NCBI GenBank assembly: GCA_051439365.1 | Contig: JBFRWC010000006.1 | Span: 1 to 5,249, forward strand | Length of the DNA stretch: 5,249 nt | Direction of reading: 5' to 3' | Origin: JAAHGY01 sp051439365 | Lineage (GTDB): Bacteria; Cyanobacteriota; Cyanobacteriia; CAKZMO01 | Shown here: piece after piece, positions 1 through 4,992 of the stretch | Position numbering within the stretch: the first letter of the stretch is position 1 | How the letters are laid out: each line of letters opens with the position of its first letter | The notes under the pieces: generated by a model | What the model was told of the DNA's origin: nothing | What the model saw: the letters and a program-made list of their open reading frames with translations, nothing else | Database searches by the model: none | Made by a program: the position numbers and the translations under genes

Positions 1-170
1 GTTTAATCCCGCTTCAGGCGTTGATGGCTAGTCGCAAGCCTGGGGATTATGCTGTTACTCCACCACTTGGAGAGAGGGACTTTCACCTTCATCAGACATC
101 AGTTGTCAAGGTTCTTTACCCTGCCTCTCTTCCCCCAGTTATCATCTGGTTTGGAGAGAACGTGTCGCAC
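1..170 (-). mobile_element. 5' end of a probable group II intron (partial, runs off the left edge)
   Basis: Read on the minus strand, this stretch begins at position 170 with GTGCGACACG, matching the GUGYG 5' splice-site consensus of bacterial group II introns. About 110 bases in, it carries GGTGAAAGTCCC, a sequence typical of intron domain I. It folds well by eye: ACCTT/AAGGT (minus strand, around +114 down to +87) enclosing GAC/GTC and flanked by GGG/CCC; CTCC/GGAG with a 7-base loop; and GCTTGCG paired with CGC..AAGC near the left edge. No convincing protein frame is present on the minus strand, and no FGE-domain continuation is encoded. Domains II-VI and any reverse transcriptase/maturase would lie further left, outside the window. 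The call rests on the 5' motif and foldability, with no alignment. It could instead be another structured RNA or a fragment of an intron. Confidence 0.66.
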
Positions 171-171
171 C

Positions 172-189
172 TTAGATTTTTGTGTAAGC
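172..189 (+). repeat. Left terminal inverted repeat of the IS256-family element
   Basis: The sequence TTAGATTTTTGTGTAAGC matches the reverse complement of the right end (TCAGAATTTTGTGTAAGC) at 16 of 18 positions, and a looser match continues for three more bases inward. It lies just downstream of the transposase stop codon at 198-200, as expected for a compact IS. Confidence 0.85.
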
Positions 190-197
190 CGTTAAAT

Positions 198-1457
198 TTA
201 GAAGGGAAAACGGTCTGGGAATAGGATAGCAAATCTCGACAGCGCTGTCTTCCAATCTCGAATCGGTTGCTTCCACCGTTTGGAAATATTGTTGAGTGCC
301 AGATACATTAATTTGTACACGGACGCTTCATCGGGGAACACGCCCTTGGTCTTGATCACCTTACGCAGACTGCGATTGACCGACTCAATCGGATTGGTGG
401 TGTAGATGACCCGGCGGATATCCATCGGATAGTCAAACAGCGGAATAATGTTCTCCCAATGGCGCAGCCAAATCTGACTGATGACGGGATAGGTCTCATC
501 CCATTTTTCTCCCAGCTCCACTAAGGCCGCCTCGGCGGCCTCCAGAGTAGGGGCTAAATAGATTTGTTTGAGATCAGCGGCTAACGCCCGACTCTCTTTC
601 CACGGGATATAGCGCATGGAATTACGAATCAGATGGACAATGCACAATTGCACTTGGGCCTGGGGATACACGTTTCCAATGGCCTGGGGAAAGCCTTTGA
701 GTCCATCACAGCAGGCGATAAAAATATCCTGAAGTCCCCGATTTTTTAGGTCGGTGAGCACTTTAAGCCAGTACTTGGCTCCTTCGGCTTCCCCAGGGCC
801 AATCCATAAGCCCAACACCTCTTTGTTGCCATCCAACGTGATGCCCAGCACCACATAGACCGCTTGCTTCCTTACCTGGCCAGAGACTCGGATATTCACA
901 TACAGTGCATCCAAATACACAATCGGATAGAGCGCATCCAAGGGTCTTGATTGCCAGCGGTTGACATCCTCACTCACCGCATCGGTGACCTCTGAAATCA
1001 AGGCGGCTGATAGTTTCACCCCGTAGAGTTCTTCGAGTTGAGCACTGATGTCTCGGGTACTGTTGCCACGAGCATACAAGGCCAGAACCTTCTCATCAAG
1101 CCCTGCCAGACGTCGTTCATGTTTGGGCACCAAGACCGGTTCAAAGGTGCCTGCCCGATCGCGGGGGATATCAAGCTCCATCTCCCCCTGTTGGGTCTGG
1201 ATGGTTTTCTTCGAGTGGCCATTGCGACTATTCTTCGGCAGTTCTGACTCCCTATCATCTGAGACCGCTTCGGCTGAAGGAGCAGTGGCGTTGAGATGAT
1301 GGGTGAGTTCTCCGGCCAGGGAGCGTTCAATCAGGCGTTTACTCAGTTGTTTGAGCAATCCCGACTCGCCCACAATATCGTCAGGGCTTTGACAGTCTTC
1401 GAGTAGTTCATCGATGAGTTGATCCACTTTGGATGGAGTTTTCTTTGATTTTGCCAT
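198..1457 (-). CDS. IS256-family DDE transposase, full length
   Basis: The 419-residue protein matches the usual length of IS256/Mutator-type transposases, which cut and join the IS ends with a DDE RNase H-like catalytic core. The visible catalytic set is complete: D183 in the YLDALYV motif, D251 in the CCDGLKGF motif, and E358 in TTNPIESVNRSLR. The conserved C-x2-H (C272/H275 in QLCIVHLIRN), found between the second Asp and the Glu in this family, is also present. The N-terminal ~170 residues form the DNA-binding and multimerisation part, with a Ser/Asn-rich charged stretch near 60-90. The ATG at 1457 is supported by an AGGAG eight bases upstream. No frameshift or internal stop is present, so the enzyme is probably active. 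It is transcribed in the same direction as the kinase gene it interrupts, so read-through is possible. Confidence 0.96.
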   Translation of the reverse strand: MAKSKKTPSKVDQLIDELLEDCQSPDDIVGESGLLKQLSKRLIERSLAGELTHHLNATAPSAEAVSDDRESELPKNSRNGHSKKTIQTQQGEMELDIPRDRAGTFEPVLVPKHERRLAGLDEKVLALYARGNSTRDISAQLEELYGVKLSAALISEVTDAVSEDVNRWQSRPLDALYPIVYLDALYVNIRVSGQVRKQAVYVVLGITLDGNKEVLGLWIGPGEAEGAKYWLKVLTDLKNRGLQDIFIACCDGLKGFPQAIGNVYPQAQVQLCIVHLIRNSMRYIPWKESRALAADLKQIYLAPTLEAAEAALVELGEKWDETYPVISQIWLRHWENIIPLFDYPMDIRRVIYTTNPIESVNRSLRKVIKTKGVFPDEASVYKLMYLALNNISKRWKQPIRDWKTALSRFAILFPDRFPF

Positions 1458-1465
1458 GGTGCAGT

Positions 1466-1470
1466 CTCCT
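1466..1470 (-). promoter_or_regulatory. Ribosome binding site of the transposase gene
   Basis: On the minus strand AGGAG sits eight bases before the ATG at 1457, a near-ideal Shine-Dalgarno site. It supports this start codon. The host genes in this window lack an equally clear site. Confidence 0.7.
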
Positions 1471-1492
1471 GATTATGTCGTGATTGTAGACT

Positions 1493-1510
1493 GCTTACAC
1501 AAAATTCTGA
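1493..1510 (-). repeat. Right terminal inverted repeat of the IS256-family element
   Basis: This is the partner of the left repeat. It lies 36 bp upstream of the transposase start codon. The repeat is also read through by the interrupted kinase gene: its minus-strand bases give the last residues (Q-N-F-V, plus part of the preceding D) and the TAA stop at 1495-1497. Confidence 0.85.
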
Positions 1511-2988
1511 TCACTCTCCAGTTTCTGACAGAAGGCGATCGCATCATTCCAAGAAACGTCTTCAACGGGGCGATCCCTTCCCTGAAAGTGAGATGGATTT
1601 TCCCCCATCACCGCCTCATACACCGCCTGCGTCACCGTCGTCATCCCCATAAAAAAGGTTGGAACATCTACAAAATGTTGTGGTCCCTCACGCTCAAATC
1701 GACCTTCTTCATCAGGGGGTGATCCCATCTCAAACCGTCCCCCCGGAATCCGCACCATCCGAAACTGCACCCCATTGCCCAAATCCTCCACATAGGTGTC
1801 TACCGTTACCGGATAGGATCGAACAATCGTGCCTTCGCTATCCACTTCTACCGCTTCCTGATCCAGCGTCATCCGATCCAAAGAACTCGCAGAGTCGGTC
1901 TCCCCACCCAATTCCCACGGACGTACCAGCAACGCTATCACTATGCCCACACCCCCTAAACTAGCCCACTTCAGCCAACTCCGCCGACTCAATGACACAA
2001 CAGGAGAAGAGGGGGGCAGTGGATTAATAGGTGGTGATGGCGGTGGATTAACAGGCGGTGGGGGCGGTGGATTAACAGGTGGTGGTAGCGGTGGATTAAC
2101 AGGTGGTGGTGGCCCAATCTTAATCCCCAATAACTCCAGCCACTCTGCCATCGTCTGAGGCCGATACTCAGGCCGCAGCGCCATCCCCTTCATAATTGCC
2201 GCATTCACCTGATCGCTCAACGCCGGATTCAACGCTTTGGGGGGTTCAATCTTATCCCGTTGATACTGAAGCAACTCCAGCATCCGGGTTTGGGAAGTTG
2301 ATGGCACTTCTCCCGTCACCAGACAATACAACGTTGCCGCTAGAGCATATACATCCGTAAACGCACCGCGCTTAGTCCGTTGATCATACTGCTCAATTGG
2401 GGCAAAGCCATCGCTAAGAAATTTAGTGTGGGTCTGGGTCGCATTAGGTGTAAACTCCCGAGCAATGCCAAAATCGATTAGCACCGCCTCATCCGTAGCT
2501 TGGCGTACCATGATGTTGTTCGGTTTCACATCCCGATGCAGCAACCCATTGTCATGCACGACACTCAATGCCTCCCCCACCTGGCAGACATAGCGCAGGG
2601 CATCGGTCTCTGACAATCGCCCCTGTTGAATCACCCGTTCCGCCAAATCTATCCCCGCGACAAACTCCATCACCATACAAAACAGACTGATCTCAGGAGA
2701 CTGATTATTACCAGGATTGGGATGGCGCACCTTTTCTTGAAACAGCTTATGCACCTTGACGATATGGCGATGCTGACAGCCGCGAATTTTCAGCGCCTCA
2801 TTCATAAAATCAGTTTGAAATTCATCAAAATCAGACCGCTTCTGCACCGTCTCATTCACCGTTTTGATCACCACCTGGCCGTATTCCTGACTGTCCGCCA
2901 GATAGGTCATCCCAAAGCCCCCCTCACCCAAGACTTTAGTGATCGTGTACTTACCGTTTTGGAGACGTTGTCCTGGGGTCCACTGCAT
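1495..2988 (-). CDS. Ser/Thr protein kinase with truncated FGE-sulfatase domain, cut by an IS
   Basis: The N-terminal Hanks-type kinase domain looks catalytically complete. In numbering from the TTG at 3009: glycine loop GEGGFG 28-33, VIK lysine K49, alpha-C Glu E71, HRDVKPNN 158-165, DFG 179-181, APIEQ 203-207 and DVYALAAT 219-226. A proline-rich repeat linker (299-336) follows, then a single hydrophobic segment (about 345-362) preceded by SRRSWLK. From about 407 an FGE-sulfatase (formylglycine-generating enzyme, C-type-lectin-like) domain starts with RMVRIPGGRFEMGS and TVTQAVYEAVMG. It stops after about 90 residues, where these domains normally run over 200, and its active-site half is missing. 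The last few residues and the stop come from the IS terminal repeat. The start is placed at the ATG at 2988 (M-x-W-x-x-G-x-x-L, the usual opening of this family). The TTG at 3009, seven codons upstream, is possible but has no ribosome site. The stump could still make an active membrane kinase, but its sensor/enzyme part is broken. Confidence 0.93.
   Translation of the reverse strand: MQWTPGQRLQNGKYTITKVLGEGGFGMTYLADSQEYGQVVIKTVNETVQKRSDFDEFQTDFMNEALKIRGCQHRHIVKVHKLFQEKVRHPNPGNNQSPEISLFCMVMEFVAGIDLAERVIQQGRLSETDALRYVCQVGEALSVVHDNGLLHRDVKPNNIMVRQATDEAVLIDFGIAREFTPNATQTHTKFLSDGFAPIEQYDQRTKRGAFTDVYALAATLYCLVTGEVPSTSQTRMLELLQYQRDKIEPPKALNPALSDQVNAAIMKGMALRPEYRPQTMAEWLELLGIKIGPPPPVNPPLPPPVNPPPPPPVNPPPSPPINPLPPSSPVVSLSRRSWLKWASLGGVGIVIALLVRPWELGGETDSASSLDRMTLDQEAVEVDSEGTIVRSYPVTVDTYVEDLGNGVQFRMVRIPGGRFEMGSPPDEEGRFEREGPQHFVDVPTFFMGMTTVTQAVYEAVMGENPSHFQGRDRPVEDVSWNDAIAFCQKLESDQNFV
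2021..2113 (-). repeat. 24-bp tandem repeat encoding the proline-rich kinase linker
   Basis: Three full 24-bp copies start at 2021, 2045 and 2069, with a partial fourth from 2093. Each starts GGATTAA on the plus strand and encodes an eight-residue unit of the type PPPPPVNP. Copies differ by a few bases. The unit length is a multiple of three, so copy-number change would lengthen or shorten the linker without breaking the frame. Confidence 0.92.
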
Positions 2989-3112
2989 AGCTCGATGGCT
3001 CTGATTCAAGAAAAACTGGCTTTATTGTGGCACAGTCTCACCATGAGCCGACCAGGTTTTGACAAAATGCCGAAACATCCTTTGCCTTCCCCTTCCCTCC
3101 CAGCCCCTCAGT

Positions 3113-3129
3113 CCCAGTCCGAGACTGGG
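3113..3129. repeat. Short perfect palindrome CCCAGTC-cga-GACTGGG
   Basis: Seven-base arms with a three-base loop form a perfect hairpin on either strand. It lies about 125 bp upstream of the kinase start and has no T run, so it looks like a small dispersed palindrome rather than a terminator. Confidence 0.6.
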
Positions 3130-3177
3130 CACCAGACCATAGGCCATTGGCTCTGAGTTAAGGATGGGTTGTAGCCC

Positions 3178-3210
3178 AGAACCCCGGCTTCTTGAAGAAG
3201 CCGGGGTTCT
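3178..3210. repeat. 33-bp near-perfect GC-rich palindrome (REP-like)
   Basis: The arm AGAACCCCGGCTTCTT is followed by one central base and then its exact reverse complement. As RNA it would fold into a stem of 14 pairs with a five-base loop on either strand. No T tract follows on the minus strand. Palindromes of this AACCCCGGCTTC type are, to my knowledge, dispersed in many cyanobacterial genomes. It could still cap the 3' end of the der transcript as a stabilising or terminating hairpin. Confidence 0.8.
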
Positions 3211-3250
3211 AAAGCCAGCTTATTTCAGTGACTTGGGCGCGGAAACCGCT

Positions 3251-3280
3251 CCCCTACAAGGAATTGGGACAATGTAGGGG
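3251..3280. repeat. Inverted repeat CCCCTACA ... TGTAGGGG
   Basis: Eight-base perfect arms at 3251-3258 and 3273-3280 enclose a 14-base spacer. The sequence resembles the edges of small non-coding repeat units often seen in cyanobacterial spacers. It directly joins the 20-bp tandem repeat on its right. Confidence 0.6.
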
Positions 3281-3282
3281 TC

Positions 3283-3322
3283 AGGTCTCCTGACCCAAAG
3301 CAGGGTCTCCTGACCCAAGGCA
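3283..3322. repeat. Two tandem 20-bp repeats, each containing a small palindrome
   Basis: Copies at 3283-3302 and 3303-3322 match at 18 of 20 positions. Each holds GGTCTCCTGACC, and in the second copy GGGTC-tcct-GACCC forms a short stem. With two copies it does not qualify as a CRISPR array. Confidence 0.75.
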
Positions 3323-3394
3323 AGGACAAGGTTTTAGACAGTTTTGTCAATCAATCAGGATCAGGTCATCTGATGATCAGGGCGATCGCAAACA

Positions 3395-4762
3395 TTAAAC
3401 CTTAGTGGCTCGATTGAGGCTACGGCGTTCTATTTCCCGCACTTTCTTGCCACGCCAGAGCAAACGGATGGGGGTGCCCGTAAATCCAAGTTGATCCCGG
3501 AATTGGCGTTCGATGTAGCGGCGATAGCTTTCCCCAAAGAGCTTGGGATCATTGACAAATAAAGCAATCGTCGGTGGCTGACTGGTCACTTGGGTGCCGT
3601 AATAAATGCGACCTTGCCGTCCCTGGCGAGTAGTGGGTGGCGTATGCCAACTCGTGGCTTCTTCTAAGACTTCGTTGATCACGGAGGTGGTGACGCGGCG
3701 CTTGTGGCCCTCTGCCGCCGCATCAACCCGGTCGAGAATTTTGGGCACCCGTTGGCCAGTGAGGGCGCTGACGTAGATACTTTCAGCCCAGCCCAGGAAG
3801 TAGAGGCGCGATCGCAAGTCCTTATCGTAGTCGTAGATAGTGCTGGAGTCCTTTTCCACCGCGTCCCACTTATTCACCACCAGTACACAGGCTCGACCAT
3901 CATCTTCAATCCGGCCTGCTAATTTTTGATCCTGCTCCGTTACCCCATCTACTGCGTCAATCACCAGTAACACCACATCCGCCCGACGAATCGCTTTGAA
4001 GGCCCGATTAATCCCAAAAAACTCTGGTCCATACTTCACCTGTTTTTTGCGGCGAATTCCAGCGGTGTCAATTAAGCGGTAAACCTGCTCGCCTCGCTGC
4101 ACGACCATATCAATGGTGTCGCGGGTGGTGCCGGAAATGGGGCTGACGATGGCCCGATTCTCGCCAACAAAGGCGTTGAGCATACTGGACTTACCTACAT
4201 TAGGCCGCCCAACGATGGCCACCCGGATTTCGTTACTCTCCTCTAATTCATCGGTGGGAGGCAAATGGGTAATCAACTCGTCCAACAATTCACCCGTGCC
4301 GTTGCCGTGGATACTGGAGATGGGAAAGGGTTCGCCTAGTCCCAATTCCCAAAATTGAGCTGCTTGGATCAAGCCCTGTTCGGGGGATTCGCATTTGTTG
4401 ACTGCCAAGAGAACCGGAACGGACTGCTGCCGGAGGAGATGGGCGATCGCTTCATCGGCTGCGGTCGGTCCCTCCTGTCCATCCACCAACAAGATCGCAG
4501 CCTTGGCCTCAGACAATGCCAGCATTGCCTGTTCCCGAATCATCGGTAAAAATTCGGTGTCGTCATCAAACACCAGTCCCCCCGTATCCACCACCCGAAA
4601 ATCCCGATCCAGCCAAAATGCATCCTTATAGGTGCGATCGCGAGTCACCCCCGGTTCATCATGAACAATGGCATCTCGCCCTCCCGCCAATCGGTTCACA
4701 AAGGTTGATTTGCCCACATTAGGACGACCAATAATAGCAACGATCGGGAGGGTCAATGACAT
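3395..4762 (-). CDS. der: Ribosome biogenesis GTPase Der (EngA)
   Basis: Der is an essential cytoplasmic GTPase that helps mature the 50S ribosomal subunit. The 455-residue length is normal for the family, and the full double-GTPase plus KH layout is visible. First G domain: P-loop GRPNVGKS 12-19, switch Thr in GVTRDRT 38-44, DTGG 59-62, and G4 motif NKCE 122-125. Second G domain: GRPNVGKS 185-192, GTTRDT 211-216, DTAG 232-235, NKWD 297-300 and SALTG 332-336. A KH-like RNA-binding domain runs from about 355 to 440 (RQGRIYYGTQ, then IRLLWRGKK). NKCE in place of NKxD in the first domain is, as far as I know, the usual form in cyanobacteria and plastids. The ATG at 4762 gives the expected N-terminus. 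No clear Shine-Dalgarno sequence precedes it, which is common in cyanobacteria. The gene is 206 bp from the decarboxylase upstream, so it probably has its own promoter. Confidence 0.98.
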   Translation of the reverse strand: MSLTLPIVAIIGRPNVGKSTFVNRLAGGRDAIVHDEPGVTRDRTYKDAFWLDRDFRVVDTGGLVFDDDTEFLPMIREQAMLALSEAKAAILLVDGQEGPTAADEAIAHLLRQQSVPVLLAVNKCESPEQGLIQAAQFWELGLGEPFPISSIHGNGTGELLDELITHLPPTDELEESNEIRVAIVGRPNVGKSSMLNAFVGENRAIVSPISGTTRDTIDMVVQRGEQVYRLIDTAGIRRKKQVKYGPEFFGINRAFKAIRRADVVLLVIDAVDGVTEQDQKLAGRIEDDGRACVLVVNKWDAVEKDSSTIYDYDKDLRSRLYFLGWAESIYVSALTGQRVPKILDRVDAAAEGHKRRVTTSVINEVLEEATSWHTPPTTRQGRQGRIYYGTQVTSQPPTIALFVNDPKLFGESYRRYIERQFRDQLGFTGTPIRLLWRGKKVREIERRSLNRATKV

Positions 4763-4928
4763 AGGACAAATGGCTTAGCAATAGAGAATATCGGCAAAAA
4801 TGGGCAACCACCCAGAACGCACACGGGTAGCAATCTAGAAATGTTGAGGTCTTTCATTGTAACTGTTCTCTACACCTTCTGTCCCAAAAGCTGCAAAATT
4901 GAGGCACTCTTTTTCTCACCCCACCCCT

Positions 4929-4992
4929 TCACTCCCTCACCTCCTCACTCCCTCACTTCCTCACTCCCTCACCCCCTCACTCCCTCACCCAC
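4929..4992. repeat. Octanucleotide tandem repeat, eight units (STRR-like)
   Basis: TCAC occurs at 4929, 4937, 4945, 4953, 4961, 4969, 4977 and 4985, an exact 8-bp period. Odd-numbered units are all TCACTCCC. Even-numbered units vary (TCACCTCC, TCACTTCC, TCACCCCC, TCACCCAC), giving a 16-bp higher-order pattern. Short tandem repeats of 7-8 bp are a known feature of filamentous cyanobacterial genomes. The right end of this one overlaps the 3' end of the decarboxylase gene. Confidence 0.9.

Larger units (their letters stand above)
172..1510 (-). mobile_element. Complete IS256-family insertion sequence (about 1.34 kb)
   Basis: The element is bounded by imperfect inverted repeats (16 of 18 positions match) and contains one full-length DDE transposase gene that fills almost all of it. 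Size, single-ORF layout and a terminal repeat containing TTTTGTGTAAGC fit the IS256 family, whose members usually make 8-9 bp target duplications. The right end lies inside the FGE part of a kinase gene. The left end abuts an apparent group II intron, so no target duplication can be seen directly. The element contains no HIP1 octamer, unlike the surrounding chromosome, which fits recent acquisition. The outermost base of each end is uncertain by one or two positions. Confidence 0.9.
2989..3394. other. Repeat-rich intergenic region between der and the kinase gene
   Basis: No credible gene is present in these 406 bp. The half near the kinase (about 3010-3110) shows no clear promoter or ribosome site. 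The rest holds four separate palindromic or repeated elements (listed individually) and one HIP1 octamer at 3382-3389, six bases beyond the der stop codon. None of the hairpins is followed by a run of T in the der direction, so a factor-independent terminator is not evident. The region resembles the repeat-accumulating spacers common in large cyanobacterial genomes. Confidence 0.6.

Noticed and set aside
21..224. Plus-strand 67-residue reading frame at the left edge
   Set aside because: It crosses the intron-like RNA, the IS terminal repeat and the transposase 3' end, and has no recognisable motif.
1016..1330. Minus-strand 104-residue frame inside the transposase gene
   Set aside because: It is a shifted-frame shadow of the intact transposase. 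The main frame is unbroken, so no programmed frameshift product is needed.
165..1520. Direct target-site duplication flanking the IS
   Set aside because: The eight bases outside the left end do not match those outside the right end. The mismatch is explained if the intron has split the duplication, but it cannot be shown within this window.
1943..2158. Glycine-rich plus-strand frame
   Set aside because: It is only the antisense reading of the proline-rich linker repeat (GGT/GGC against CCA/CCG).
2626..3156. Plus-strand 176-residue frame antisense to the kinase
   Set aside because: Its composition (many His, Leu, Ile, Arg) reflects the complement of the kinase codons, with no domain-like motif and no ribosome site seen.
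3178..3210. Palindrome as an intrinsic terminator of der
   Set aside because: It is about 185 bp past the stop codon and lacks a T run on the minus strand, so it is called a repeat instead.
3283..3322. 20-bp direct repeats as a mini CRISPR array
   Set aside because: There are only two copies in direct contact with no spacer between them, and no cas genes are present.
4763..4928. Promoter for der in the upstream spacer
   Set aside because: AT-rich hexamers such as TACAAT (minus strand, 4863-4858) exist, but no well-spaced -35 partner was convincing.
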